DNA of 64,000 nt from Nocardia vaccinii NBRC 15922 (GTDB taxonomy: Bacteria; Actinomycetota; Actinomycetes; Mycobacteriales; Mycobacteriaceae), in assembly GCF_001613305.1 (NCBI RefSeq), contig NZ_BDCC01000012.1, forward strand, positions 372,001 to 436,000. The letters are read 5' to 3'. Under the pieces are notes generated by a model that saw only the letters and a program-made list of their open reading frames with translations, did no database searches and was not told the DNA's origin. A program made the position numbers and the translations under genes. This document shows, in pieces, positions 1 to 11,401 of this stretch (its first letter is position 1; the number at the start of each line of letters is the position of its first letter).

Positions 1-1046
1 TCAGGAACAAAGCTATTACGATCAGCTCGACGGGCCAATGAATTCGCCAGATCTTGCCAGCTCTGCGAATGCTGCCGCGCTAGTTCGACAACCAATTCGG
101 CACAATGCATTGGCAGACTGTCGGCAATCGAGTCCCACGTCGTCGGTTCCAGCGGAACAATATCCAGCATACGCAGCAGCCTGCGCCCCTGTTCTGTGAA
201 CCGCAACGACGGATCCGCGCGAAGCTGCCGGATCATGGCGCTCGAATCTCTCAGCCCCCTGCGGCGCTCCGACTGCCGATCAGGCACCGCTACGCAATGG
301 ACATCGCCCGTTCTGGTTGAAACCTCGGCTCCCCCGCCTGGTCGCGCCACAGTTGCGGAATCTTCGCGGATCTGACGTTGCGCTCTCTTCACCGTCGATA
401 GCGAAGCACCCGTGGCCGATGCCGCTGCTTGCGCCGGCGCGCCGGGGTTGACCTCCAAGAACTCCAGCACCTGGCGACGTCGGTCCCCGGCCTCGATCGG
501 ACGGGAGACGCCGTCACTTCCCACTCGCTCGGCAGGCCAGTGCGGATTTTCCGCAGCGACCCCCCTCCGGATGACTGCAACAGTCTTGTCGGACAGCCCC
601 ACTACCCGGGCAACCCGCCGGTTCGACCACTCAGGGTAGTCGTGCAGTATGCGGTCGGCCGCGGCCCTCCGATCAGACAGCGACAACGGCAGTCCATGCG
701 CACTGTTCATACGCACTGCCGCCACGAACGCCTCTCGCGCATCCCCGTCGAAATACACTGCATCGATTACGTTTGCCCCGATGCATTGTGCTGCCCGCAG
801 CCGATGCACTCCATCGACGACCATCATTGTCTGCCGATGAACAACAATCGGCGGCAGGCTGTCAACCACTTCGGTCAGACTCTGCACGTGCAGGTGATTC
901 TCCCCTGCGGCTCGCGGCGAACCACATACGCGAACTCGCTCGATCGGAATCTGCACGATCATCGGAGTCCCAGCGGCAGATGCCGAATAAAGCGCATGAT
1001 CGCCACGGAGGGTCGATTTCTTCGGTATGTCGGCAACCTGTTTCAT
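1..1046 (-). CDS. ParB/StrR-like transcriptional regulator (3' end outside window)
   Basis: Uninterrupted minus-strand reading frame from ATG at 1046 to the window edge, about 348 codons, with no stop before the edge. A GGGAGGGG ribosome binding site sits 7 nt upstream. Residues about 30-120 show a ParB/Srx-type N-terminal domain: a P-I-x-R-V segment, then SPRAAGENHLHV, then MMVVDGVHRLRAAQ. A helix-turn-helix of the type SNRRVARVVGLSDKTVAVIRR-like follows near residues 160-180, with a second DNA-binding-like segment (AQAAASATGASLSTVKRA) near 225. This is the architecture of StrR/NovG-type pathway regulators rather than chromosome-partitioning ParB, which would normally have parA beside it. 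Function as a cluster-situated activator is inferred from the family. The C-terminus is not visible. Confidence 0.8.
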   Translation of the reverse strand, partial: MKQVADIPKKSTLRGDHALYSASAAGTPMIVQIPIERVRVCGSPRAAGENHLHVQSLTEVVDSLPPIVVHRQTMMVVDGVHRLRAAQCIGANVIDAVYFDGDAREAFVAAVRMNSAHGLPLSLSDRRAAADRILHDYPEWSNRRVARVVGLSDKTVAVIRRGVAAENPHWPAERVGSDGVSRPIEAGDRRRQVLEFLEVNPGAPAQAAASATGASLSTVKRAQRQIREDSATVARPGGGAEVSTRTGDVHCVAVPDRQSERRRGLRDSSAMIRQLRADPSLRFTEQGRRLLRMLDIVPLEPTTWDSIADSLPMHCAELVVELARQHSQSWQDLANSLARRADRNSFVP

Positions 1047-1073
1047 GAACGAACCCCTCCCACCCGTGCGCAC

Positions 1074-1111
1074 AATATAATTCGTGGCGCATCGGATACG
1101 TTTTCACTATA
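1074..1111 (-). promoter_or_regulatory. Candidate promoter of the ParB/StrR-like gene
   Basis: On the minus strand an AT-rich island contains TATAGT (1106-1111 as read in reverse) and TATATT (1074-1079), either of which could serve as a -10 element. Both lie 30-65 bp upstream of the ATG at 1046. The contrast with the surrounding GC-rich DNA is what draws attention. No convincing -35 hexamer is visible. Confidence 0.4.
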
Positions 1112-1427
1112 ATCAGTTTCTCGATCGAATACCGTCACCGACGCGTGGCCTGCGGATACATTCCGGTGCGCCGAAAACGCGCTAGCTCTCGGTCAGATGT
1201 CGGCATCGCTGGTGCGACAGCTGCCCCGCCCTAATTGCCATCGCCCGAACGCCCTCGCTCCCAGCGACTTCTGCGAAATGGCGCTCGCAGCGTCTCGGCC
1301 CGTCGACCGTTGATCGACGGTATGGTCGGCGGTATCCAAACCGGGCAGGAAGTTGGAGCTCGAAGAATCCGGCTGGTTCCTTCACATGGCCCAGAGACAG
1401 CCTGCGTTCGACGCCCTTGCGCGGGTG

Positions 1428-1500
1428 TCAGGAAGCGACCGTCTCGAACAGGCGGTTGAGCTTGTCGGTGAAGTTCCAGCGATCCGTCCCCGCCTTCTTT
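1428..1500 (-). pseudogene. Remnant of an EspR-like XRE regulator N-terminus
   Basis: A minus-strand frame reads TDRWNFTDKLNRLFETVAS and then a TGA stop at 1428-1430. The KLNRLFETV core matches the first helix of mycobacterial EspR-type DNA-binding proteins (ADKLNRLFDTV-like). Downstream the expected HTH is not open in any single frame. I read it as a decayed gene fragment. The rest of 1047-1906 shows no believable gene: the open frames there overlap one another and have no recognisable family content. Confidence 0.35.
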
Positions 1501-1846
1501 CTCGCCGCCGGACTCCAGCTTCGGGTCTCCAACCGTGGTTGACATCATCGAGCACCCCCATGACTCCGATTCGAGAACCGGCCCCACAGTAGGACGAAAG
1601 GTTGAGAGCGTCAACCTCTTTCGGCGGTAGACTCCAGCAGGATGGAGTATGGCTGGATGCCAGGAATCTCTGGGCGTACGCCGCTGTTGCAGCAACATCG
1701 TCAGCCCGGCGGTGACCGCGTCCTGGTCGCGGGGCCGGTCATCGGACGTGTCCGGTCAGCGCGGCAAGCTCCGAGCCGGCGGCCAGGATCGCCTCCAGGC
1801 TCTGCCGGTCGCCGGCATCGAGATTGGCCCCGACCACGTAATAGAA

Positions 1847-1876
1847 GAATCCCCTGGCCATTCGGCCAGGGGATTC
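1847..1876 (-). terminator. Rho-independent-like terminator after rplS
   Basis: Perfect 13-bp inverted repeat, GAATCCCCTGGCC and its complement GGCCAGGGGATTC, with a 4-nt loop ATTC. It lies about 30 bp beyond the rplS stop on the minus strand. Actinobacterial hairpin terminators often lack a U-tract, as here. Confidence 0.8.
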
Positions 1877-1906
1877 GAACAACGCAATCCCGTCAGCGGG
1901 ATGTGG

Positions 1907-2248
1907 TCAGCGCTTTTCCTTGATCTTGGCGGCCTTGCCGCGCAGATCGCGCAGGTAGTACAGCTTGGCCCGGCGGACATCGCCGCGGGTCACCACATCG
2001 ATGTGATCGATGTTGGGGCTGTGCACCGGGAAGGTGCGCTCGACACCGACACCGAAGGAAACCTTGCGGACCGTGAAGGTCTCGCGGATGCCGCCACCCT
2101 GACGCCGGATCACGGCGCCCTTGAAGACCTGGATGCGCTCCTTGTTACCTTCGATGACCTTCACGTGCACATTGATGGTGTCGCCCGGCCGGAAGTCGGG
2201 GACGTCGCTGCGCAGCGACTTTTCATCGACGAAGTCGAGGGTGTTCAT
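1907..2248 (-). CDS. rplS: 50S ribosomal protein L19
   Basis: 113-residue protein of the size expected for bacterial L19, a large-subunit protein at the 30S-50S interface. Recognisable segments are [20 protein letters not shown], then [26 protein letters not shown] and the basic end of the type [19 protein letters not shown]. The ATG at 2248 was chosen because it gives the standard [13 protein letters not shown] start; the frame is open further upstream but without L19 content. In mycobacteria lepB and rnhB follow rplS; here a strong hairpin follows and then degenerate DNA. It lies about 5.6 kb from trmD, to which it is usually closer. Confidence 0.97.
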   Translation of the reverse strand: MNTLDFVDEKSLRSDVPDFRPGDTINVHVKVIEGNKERIQVFKGAVIRRQGGGIRETFTVRKVSFGVGVERTFPVHSPNIDHIDVVTRGDVRRAKLYYLRDLRGKAAKIKEKR

Positions 2249-2395
2249 TTCCGTCCTTGTGGAGTTCGCGTGAACAGAGGAACCTGGCGGCGCGCACTGG
2301 GCGCTCGACCGGTTCGTGCTCCGGATATGGGCGGTGCGCTGGGCAGATCTGCCCAAGGCAACCCGAGTATTGTGCCAGAGGACATCGCACGACTG

Positions 2396-3289
2396 TTAAT
2401 CGCCCCCGGTCCGGCGGCCGTGACCGGGAATTCTCGGCCGGGATTGCCCGATCGGATGCGGCGGCGCGGGCGCGGGAACCACCGTGCGAGCCAACTCCTC
2501 CTCGGCGGCGACCCGCATATGCGCCACGGGGTCGGGCTTCCCGGCGATCAGGTCCTGGACGAAGATCTTCGCACGGATCACCGGCCGCCGATAGCGGCGT
2601 TCGCGCCGGATCGCACGCTGCATCAGCCTGGGCCGACCGGCATATCGCCAGCGTGCCCACGGTGCGCCGGGTCGACTCAGCCGCAGCGCCCCGACGACCA
2701 GCAGGGGCAGGAAGAACATGCCGAACAGTCCGGTCCAGATCTTGCCCTTGGCGATGACGATCGCGGCCAGCATCAGATTGACCAGAGCGAACAGGCTCAG
2801 GAAGGTGCGGCCCGTTGGGCTGTGGTCATGCCGGATATTGCCTACGTCCAGCAGCCAGAGCGGATGAAAACCCAGCACCAGCAGTCCGGTTACCGCCAGG
2901 GCGACGAAGACCGCGTCGACCGAGGTGCGGCCCTGTTCCTCCCAATAGACGTCGCGCAGGTAGTAGATGAGTGCGAATTCGTCCAGGACCAGTGCGGCGC
3001 CGAGGCCGAATGCCGAGGCCAGCACGCTGACCGTGCCGACCCCGCTGTTGTAGACGGTGACCAGGCCGATCCCGGACACCAACACCAGCACCACGCCGAA
3101 CACCATGTGGTGGATGTGCACATCGCCCGCGCGCAGGTTGCCGGGCCACCAGCGCACCTGCTTGCGGATCAACCGGACGCTGAGCCGGATCAGCAGGAAA
3201 CCGACGATGAAACCGAGCAGGAAGCACAGCAGCGGCAGGTGACCGTGCGTCACCACGGTCTCGTCCAGCCACCGTCGCATACCTGCCAT
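2396..3289 (-). CDS. Integral membrane protein of unknown function
   Basis: 297 residues. At least six hydrophobic segments can be seen, for example around residues 18-38 (LLCFLLGFIVGFLLI), 62-80, 85-105, 128-145 and 165-200. A histidine-rich motif HIHHMVFG sits at the start of the second membrane segment and acidic residues DEFALIYYLRDVYW lie between segments. The last 90 residues are basic and proline-rich, probably cytoplasmic. I do not recognise the family beyond a conserved actinobacterial membrane protein. It lies about 150 bp upstream of rplS on the same strand and about 150 bp downstream of tex. Confidence 0.75.
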   Translation of the reverse strand: MAGMRRWLDETVVTHGHLPLLCFLLGFIVGFLLIRLSVRLIRKQVRWWPGNLRAGDVHIHHMVFGVVLVLVSGIGLVTVYNSGVGTVSVLASAFGLGAALVLDEFALIYYLRDVYWEEQGRTSVDAVFVALAVTGLLVLGFHPLWLLDVGNIRHDHSPTGRTFLSLFALVNLMLAAIVIAKGKIWTGLFGMFFLPLLVVGALRLSRPGAPWARWRYAGRPRLMQRAIRRERRYRRPVIRAKIFVQDLIAGKPDPVAHMRVAAEEELARTVVPAPAPPHPIGQSRPRIPGHGRRTGGD

Positions 3290-3437
3290 ATCCCGTCGTC
3301 TCCGCGCCCCGGGGCACGGGGGCTACCGGGTCCGCGTTACCCGCCAAGCCACATTGTGCGGCACCCCGAGCCCCGGCAGGGCGCATCTCTCCAGATGCCG
3401 ACCGCCGAGGCCGGGACCGGCGCGTACTCCGACGAGC

Positions 3438-5957
<2,520 letters not shown>

Positions 5958-6094
5958 GCCCGCAGACACTACCGCCGCACCCCGACAGGTAGCCACAGCC
6001 CCGCGCCGAATCGACCACAGCCGCACCCTTTTCGAATGGCCACACCCGTCGTGTCGTGCGGATCAAGCGCGCGCAATGCCCCCCGACATCGAAT

Positions 6095-6676
6095 TCAACG
6101 AGCCGAGGAACCCAGGTAGGCCAGCAGGTCGTCGATCAGATCCGCGGGCGCCGCCCGGCCCTTGCCGTCCGCGGCGAGGTGCCCGGCCGCCGCCAGATCC
6201 GCCGCACCGTGTGCGAGAGCGCGCAGCAGCGCCGCCATCCGCTCCGGATCGCCCCCGGGCAGTGCGCGATCCGACTGCGCCTCGGCGACCAGGGCCGTGA
6301 GCGCCTGCTGCGCGTTGTGTGCGACCTCGGCCAGCTCCGGGGACTCGTTGGTCCAGCGACCGAAGACCAGTTTGAAGCGCGCCGGATGCTCCCGCGCCCA
6401 GGCTATGTACCCGTGCAGTACCGCACGCACCCGCTGCACCGGATCCGGTTGCCGTACCACCAGGTGCGCGAATTCCGTTGCCCGCTCGGATAACTCGCGC
6501 GCCGCGACGGCCGCCAGCAACGCCTCCTTGTTGGCGAAGTGCTTATAGGGCGCATTGTGCGACACCCCGGCCCCGATACCGACCTCACGCAGTGTCACCG
6601 CCTCCACCCCACCCGAGTCCAGCAGACGCAGGGCGGAATCGAGGAGGACATCACGGGTGCTGGGCGGCATCCGCAT
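6095..6676 (-). CDS. TetR/AcrR-family transcriptional regulator
   Basis: 193 residues. An N-terminal TetR helix-turn-helix spans about 5-50 (VTLREVGIGAGVSHNAPYKH) and a ligand-binding C-terminal domain follows. ATG at 6676 is preferred over an upstream TTG because that TTG lies inside a palindromic operator. Divergent from the SDR gene at 6753, with two near-identical palindromes between them, so it most likely represses itself and the oxidoreductase. The ligand is unknown. Confidence 0.9.
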   Translation of the reverse strand: MRMPPSTRDVLLDSALRLLDSGGVEAVTLREVGIGAGVSHNAPYKHFANKEALLAAVAARELSERATEFAHLVVRQPDPVQRVRAVLHGYIAWAREHPARFKLVFGRWTNESPELAEVAHNAQQALTALVAEAQSDRALPGGDPERMAALLRALAHGAADLAAAGHLAADGKGRAAPADLIDDLLAYLGSSAR

Positions 6677-6687
6677 ATCGTAATCCG

Positions 6688-6733
6688 AGGTTGACAACGT
6701 CAACCTCGCCGCCTAGGTTGACGTTGTCAACCT
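6688..6733. promoter_or_regulatory. Duplicated TetR operator
   Basis: Two 19-bp palindromes, AGGTTGACAACGTCAACCT at 6688-6706 and AGGTTGACGTTGTCAACCT at 6715-6733. The second is the exact reverse complement of the first. Each has 8-bp arms (AGGTTGAC/GTCAACCT) around a 3-bp centre, and the two centres are 27 bp apart. They fill the gap between the TetR and SDR starts, so one repressor could close both promoters. Confidence 0.85.
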
Positions 6734-6752
6734 AATCTGATCGGGAGGAATC

Positions 6753-7637
6753 ATGAACGCATCGTCGACCGCGGTGGTGACCGGGGCGACCGGCGGTATC
6801 GGGGAGGCCATCGCGCGCGGACTGGCCGCGACGGGCCGGAGCGTCGTGCTGGTCGGACGAGACGTGGGACGCCTGTCCGCGGCGCAGCGACGAATCCGGG
6901 CGGTGGTCCCGGAGGCCGACCTGCGGACCGAATTGGCCGATCTGTCGTTGCTGAACCAGGTGCGCGCCCTCGCCGATCGGCTGGACCCCACCGGGATCGA
7001 TATCGTGATCAGCAACGCCGCGGTGGTCGCACCGCTCGCCGAGCACACCTCCGAAGGGATCCAGCGCACCCTGGCGACGAATCACCTCGCGCCCTATCTG
7101 CTGCTGCGCTCGCTCGGCGAGAACCTCGCCGCCACAGGACGATCCGCGCGACTCGTCGTGGTCGGAGCCGCACCTGCCGCACTGCGCCGGATACCGGTAC
7201 ACCTGGACGATCTGGGCTTCGCCGACGAGCGCGGTATCGGGATTCCGCCGAGCTTCCGGCCCTTCGTCGCCTACGGCCGCACCAAGAATATGAACGCCAT
7301 GTTCGTCTACAGCCTCGCTCAGCGACTGGCGGGGACCGGTGTCACGGTGAACGGAGCGCACCCCGGGATCATTCGCAACACCGGCCTGGGACGCGATTCC
7401 GCGCGCGGACTGTTGCGCGCCTTCGCCTGGACGCAGTGGGTGAACCCGCTCCTGCCCGGCCCCGAGGCGGGCGCGGACACGCCCGTCTGGCTCGCCACCG
7501 CACCCGAACCGGATGGCATCACCGGGCGATTCTTCGTGCGCCGCAGGGAAGTTCGAACCGCGTCGCACACCACCGACCCCGCCCGGCTGGACCGGCTCTG
7601 GGCGGAGAGCGCCGCATTGACCGGCCTGCCCGCATGA
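6753..7637 (+). CDS. Short-chain dehydrogenase/reductase
   Basis: 294 residues with the Rossmann motif TGATGGIGEAIARGLA near residue 8, the NAG-equivalent ISNAAVVAP near 85, and a catalytic YGRTKNMNAM (YxxxK) near 173. The length and the C-terminal region resemble the retinol dehydrogenase/WWOX-like subgroup. A GGAGGA ribosome binding site precedes the ATG. Transcribed away from the TetR gene and probably controlled by it. Substrate cannot be told from sequence. Confidence 0.9.
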   Translation: MNASSTAVVTGATGGIGEAIARGLAATGRSVVLVGRDVGRLSAAQRRIRAVVPEADLRTELADLSLLNQVRALADRLDPTGIDIVISNAAVVAPLAEHTSEGIQRTLATNHLAPYLLLRSLGENLAATGRSARLVVVGAAPAALRRIPVHLDDLGFADERGIGIPPSFRPFVAYGRTKNMNAMFVYSLAQRLAGTGVTVNGAHPGIIRNTGLGRDSARGLLRAFAWTQWVNPLLPGPEAGADTPVWLATAPEPDGITGRFFVRRREVRTASHTTDPARLDRLWAESAALTGLPA

Positions 7638-7869
7638 TCGACCGCCCAACGCGCTTACGGACACGCTGTGGCACATACAGATTCGTCAGTACCGCTCGGC
7701 GAAGGCGCGACCGCCGATACCGGAACCCGCGAGTTGTTCCACCGAAACCGTTACAGGAGTGCGCGGTCCAGAGGCCGGCACCCGGCCGTCGACCTTCGGT
7801 GAGTAACCTACGCGCGTTCCGGGCAGGGCTGGGTGAGCACACCGATCCGCAACGTCGAACGAGGCGAAA

Positions 7870-8601
7870 TCACTGCGGCGGCAGCAGGTCCGGGCGACGC
7901 TCCCGGGTCCTGGACAGGGACTGTTCGTGTCGCCAGGCATCGATCCTGGCGTGATTGCCGGACAACAGGACCTCCGGGACGTCCAGCCCGCGCCAGGTGA
8001 CCGGGCGGGTGTAGCTGGGTCCCTCGAGCAGTCCATCGGAGAACGAATCCTGTTCGTGGGACTGTTGATTGCCCAGAACGCCGGGGCGCAGGCGGACCAC
8101 GGCCTCGGTCATCACCAGAACCGCCGCCTCGCCGCCGATCAGCACGTAATCGCCGATGCTGACCTCCTCGACCCGGACGCGCCGGGCCGCATCGTCGAAG
8201 ACGCGCTGATCGATACCCTCGTAGCGACCGCAGGCGAAGACCAGATGACGTTCACCGGACCAACGCCGCGCGGTGGCCTGCGTGAACGGAACTCCCGCCG
8301 GTGTCGGCACCACCAGTAGCGCGTCGTCGGGGCAGACCTCGTCGAGCGCGTCGCCCCACACCGTGGGTTTCATGACCATGCCGGGGCCGCCGCCGTAGGG
8401 GGAATCGTCCACGGCCTTGTGCACGTCGTGGGTCCAGCGGCGCAGATCGTGCACGCCGAGTTGGACCAGGCCCTTGTCGATGGCTTTGCCCAACAACGCC
8501 GTTCGCATCGGCTCGAGGTATTCGGGGAAGATCGTCACGACATCGATGCGCAGTGCTGCGGAGGATTCCGCTGTCGAGAATTCCCCGACGCCCTCGGACA
8601 T
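7870..8601 (-). CDS. trmD: tRNA (guanine37-N1)-methyltransferase TrmD
   Basis: 243 residues. TrmD knot motifs are clear: [20 protein letters not shown] at the start, then [13 protein letters not shown], the AdoMet-binding [11 protein letters not shown] and [15 protein letters not shown]. It methylates G37 of tRNA to prevent frameshifting. Last gene of the rpsP-KH-rimM-trmD operon, starting 4 bp after the rimM stop. The 230 bp downstream (7638-7869) show no gene. Confidence 0.97.
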   Translation of the reverse strand: MSEGVGEFSTAESSAALRIDVVTIFPEYLEPMRTALLGKAIDKGLVQLGVHDLRRWTHDVHKAVDDSPYGGGPGMVMKPTVWGDALDEVCPDDALLVVPTPAGVPFTQATARRWSGERHLVFACGRYEGIDQRVFDDAARRVRVEEVSIGDYVLIGGEAAVLVMTEAVVRLRPGVLGNQQSHEQDSFSDGLLEGPSYTRPVTWRGLDVPEVLLSGNHARIDAWRHEQSLSRTRERRPDLLPPQ

Positions 8602-8605
8602 TGCT

Positions 8606-9187
8606 CTACTCCTTGTCGAGCAGTCCCTCGGGCGGATCGATGACGATCAGGCCCTCGGCGACCAATACGGTGGACACGATCGCGGCGACGAACGGAATCA
8701 GGATCTCCCGGCCCGGCCCGGCGGAAGCCTCCACGTCGTCGAAGCTCGCCGCCGCACGCACCGAAAGCAGTTCTCCCGCAGCCGAATGCAGTACCTCGTC
8801 CACGGTGCCGACCACGGTGCCGTCGGCCAATCGCACCGAAAGCCCCTCGAGCTCATGGTCGTAGAACTCGTCGGGATCCTGCGACGGCGGCAGATCGTCG
8901 GTGCCGACCAGAAGGATCATGCCGCGCAACGCATCCGCCTCGGAGCGATCCGCGACGCCCTGGACCCGAACCAACAGTCGGCCCGAATGTTCCCGAGCCG
9001 ACTCGATCGTGTACTCACGCACCGTCGTCGCCCGCGGCAGCCGCCCTTTCAGGACGGCGCCGGGGGCGAAACGCAACTCGGGTTCGTCGGTGCGGACCTC
9101 CACGACGAGTTCGCCGCGCACACCGTGCGATTTGGCGACCCGCCCGACGACCAGTTCGATGGGCTCATCCCCGCTGGAAGCAGGCAT
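8606..9187 (-). CDS. rimM: Ribosome maturation factor RimM
   Basis: 193 residues: N-terminal RimM beta-barrel ([20 protein letters not shown]) and C-terminal PRC-barrel ([20 protein letters not shown]). Assists 30S assembly and binds S19. The ATG at 9187 overlaps the stop of the KH gene as ATGA, which favours it over the preceding TTG and implies translational coupling. Confidence 0.96.
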   Translation of the reverse strand: MPASSGDEPIELVVGRVAKSHGVRGELVVEVRTDEPELRFAPGAVLKGRLPRATTVREYTIESAREHSGRLLVRVQGVADRSEADALRGMILLVGTDDLPPSQDPDEFYDHELEGLSVRLADGTVVGTVDEVLHSAAGELLSVRAAASFDDVEASAGPGREILIPFVAAIVSTVLVAEGLIVIDPPEGLLDKE

Positions 9188-9432
9188 CAACTCGCATCGG
9201 TGTCGACGACGTCGACCCGGATGCCCCGGCCGCCGATCCCGGATACGAGCGTGCGCAGCGCCGTCGCGGTGCGACCGCCGCGCCCGATCACCTTGCCCAG
9301 ATCGTCCGGGTGCACATGCACCTCGACGGTGCGGCCGCGGCGGCTGGTGATCAGCTCGACACGGACGTCATCGGGATTGGCGACGATACCGCGAACCAGA
9401 TGTTCGACGGCATCGGCAACAACCACGCTCAT
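9187..9432 (-). CDS. KH-domain RNA-binding protein (KhpA type)
   Basis: 81 residues, a single KH domain with the GxxG loop in DDLGKVIGRGGRTATALR. This gene is typically found between rpsP and rimM in actinobacteria (Rv2908c position). The start ATG overlaps the rpsP stop (TAATG) and its own stop overlaps the rimM start, so the three genes are coupled. Confidence 0.95.
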   Translation of the reverse strand: MSVVVADAVEHLVRGIVANPDDVRVELITSRRGRTVEVHVHPDDLGKVIGRGGRTATALRTLVSGIGGRGIRVDVVDTDAS

Positions 9433-9866
9433 TACTCGGCCTCGGTCTCGGCCGGAGCCTCGGCCTCGGCATCCTTCTTCGCGGCCTTCTTCTTCGGCGT
9501 CACGGCCTCGGCGACCGGCTCGTTGTCGGCGGCAGCCAGCGCGGCGTTGAACAGATCCAGCTTCGACGGCTTCTCGGCCTTGGTCTTCAGCGTGCCCTCA
9601 GCGCCCGGCAGGCCCTTGAACTTCTGCCAGTCACCGGTGATCTCCAGCAGACGCTGCACGGGCTCGGTGGGCTGCGCGCCGACGCTCAGCCAGTACTGCA
9701 CGCGCTCGGAGTTCACCTCGATCAGCGAGGGCTCCTCCTTCGGGTGGTACTTGCCGACGTTCTCGATGGCGCGGCCGTCACGGCGGGTGCGCGCATCGGC
9801 GACGATGATGCGGTACTGGGGGTTGCGGATCTTGCCGAGCCGGGTGAGCTTGATCTTGACAGCCAT
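9432..9866 (-). CDS. rpsP: 30S ribosomal protein S16
   Basis: 144 residues. The N-terminal 85 are canonical S16 ([46 protein letters not shown]). The remaining 60 form an alanine/lysine/glutamate-rich extension ([20 protein letters not shown]) like those of other actinobacterial S16 proteins. First gene of the rpsP-KH-rimM-trmD operon. Confidence 0.97.
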   Translation of the reverse strand: MAVKIKLTRLGKIRNPQYRIIVADARTRRDGRAIENVGKYHPKEEPSLIEVNSERVQYWLSVGAQPTEPVQRLLEITGDWQKFKGLPGAEGTLKTKAEKPSKLDLFNAALAAADNEPVAEAVTPKKKAAKKDAEAEAPAETEAE

Positions 9867-10234
9867 GGGCTATCGCCTTTCGATGACGGCTGCCCGCGGG
9901 CAGCCTGAGTGGTCACGGCGCAATTCAGCGACCCGCACGGGACACGGGCCCGGTTTTGCGTTCGAGTGCGTGACCGCCGCGCGGTACGTAACCGGAGACG
10001 GGCTGACACTGTCCTCGACGAGGACGGTCGTCAATCTTGCCAGATGCCCCCACTCACTCGGAAATCAGCCCCCGATCAGCGCACCTGCACCCTCGCGATC
10101 CCGACCGGAAAGCGGCCCCGGCGCCGTCATCACCGCACGGCATCGAGATAGGACCTGCCGATAGCCGACCGCCACGAAGGTCGCCCCGCACGGTCGGCGC
10201 GACCATCGGGAGCATCGAACCGGCTGTGCCCGGG
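9867..10234. other. Intergenic region upstream of rpsP
   Basis: No gene seen. It should hold the rpsP promoter. The only clear structure is a 15-bp palindrome, GTCCTCGACGAGGAC, at 10011-10025, about 145 bp upstream of the rpsP start. No clear -10/-35 pair could be assigned. Confidence 0.4.
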
Positions 10235-11335
10235 TCAGCGGTGGCCGGTGACCGGGTCTCGTCGCTTGTGCACCCTGCCGCGCAGGACCACGTGTGTCGG
10301 TGTGGCGAGAATCCGCGGCGACGTGCGCGGGTCTTCCTCGTAGACGACGAAATCCGCCGGTGCGCCGGGTTCGATGCCCGGGCGGCCGAGCCATTCGCGG
10401 GCGTTCCACGAGGCCGCGCCCAGGGCGTCGTGGCGGGACAGGCCCGCGCCCGCGAGGGCGTCGATCTCGTCGGCGATCCGGCCGTGGCGGATCGAGCCAC
10501 CGGCGTCGGTGCCGGTGTAGATGGGGACGCCCGCGGCGTGGGCGTCGGCGACGGTGTCGCGGACGCGGCGGTGCAGATCCCGCATGTGGGCGGCGTAGAC
10601 GGGGAATTTGGCTGCGCCGTCGGCGATTTCGGGGAAGGTGTCGATATTGATCAGGGTCGGGACCAGGGTGGTGCCGTGGCGGACCATCATCTCGATGGTC
10701 TCGTCGGTGAGGCCGGTGCCGTGTTCCAGGCAGTCGATGCCGGCACCGATCAGGCCGGGCAGCGCATCCTCACCGAAGACGTGCGCGGTGACCCGGGCGC
10801 CCTCGCGGTGGGCGGCGTCGATGGCCTCCTTCAGGACCGCATCGCTCCACAATGGACGCAGATCGCCCACCGACCGATCGATCCAGTCCCCGACGATCTT
10901 GACCCAGCCGTCACCGCGCCGCGCCTGCTCGGCGATGATCTGCGGCAGGTCACGCTCGTCGTCCAGTTCGATGCCCAGCTCGCGGATATAGCGTTTCGGG
11001 CGGGCGATGTGCCGACCGGCGCGGATGATCTCGGGCAGATCCTCGCGCTGGTCGATGAAGCGGGTGTCGATGGGTGATCCCGCATCACGCAGCAGCAGCG
11101 CCCCGGCATCGCGTTCGGTCTCGGCCTGCGCGACCGCACCCGCGTCATCCTCGTGCCCGCCGCCGTAGCGAATGCCGACGTGGCAGTGCGCGTCCACCAG
11201 CCCTGGCACGATCCAGCCTGTGGCACAGAGGGTTTCGGCGTCGGGCACCGGTTCGAAGGAGATCCGTCCGTCGCGCACCCACAGATCGCGCATGTCCTGG
11301 TCCGGAAGTACAACTCCCCGCAGATGCAATCGCAT
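10235..11335 (-). CDS. Metal-dependent amidohydrolase
   Basis: 366 residues. Amidohydrolase-superfamily landmarks: PGLVDAHCHVGIR (HxH metal ligands, about residue 50), HREGARVTAHVFG (metal His), DCLEHGTGL and IYTGTDAGG (Asp ligand, about 276). The C-terminal SWNAREWLGRPGIEPGAPAD is typical of imidazolonepropionase-like members. An equivalent gene (Rv2915c position) lies beside ffh in mycobacteria, so it is part of the conserved neighbourhood. Substrate unknown. Confidence 0.88.
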   Translation of the reverse strand: MRLHLRGVVLPDQDMRDLWVRDGRISFEPVPDAETLCATGWIVPGLVDAHCHVGIRYGGGHEDDAGAVAQAETERDAGALLLRDAGSPIDTRFIDQREDLPEIIRAGRHIARPKRYIRELGIELDDERDLPQIIAEQARRGDGWVKIVGDWIDRSVGDLRPLWSDAVLKEAIDAAHREGARVTAHVFGEDALPGLIGAGIDCLEHGTGLTDETIEMMVRHGTTLVPTLINIDTFPEIADGAAKFPVYAAHMRDLHRRVRDTVADAHAAGVPIYTGTDAGGSIRHGRIADEIDALAGAGLSRHDALGAASWNAREWLGRPGIEPGAPADFVVYEEDPRTSPRILATPTHVVLRGRVHKRRDPVTGHR

Positions 11336-11401
11336 ACGGTCTCCTGCTCGCGCCGACGTTCTCGATCACAAACTACTGCGCTCGCACGCGGACGGGCCGG
11401 C

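Noticed and set aside
7638..7869. Possible small gene between the SDR and trmD
   Set aside because: Open frames exist on both strands but none has a ribosome binding site or family content.
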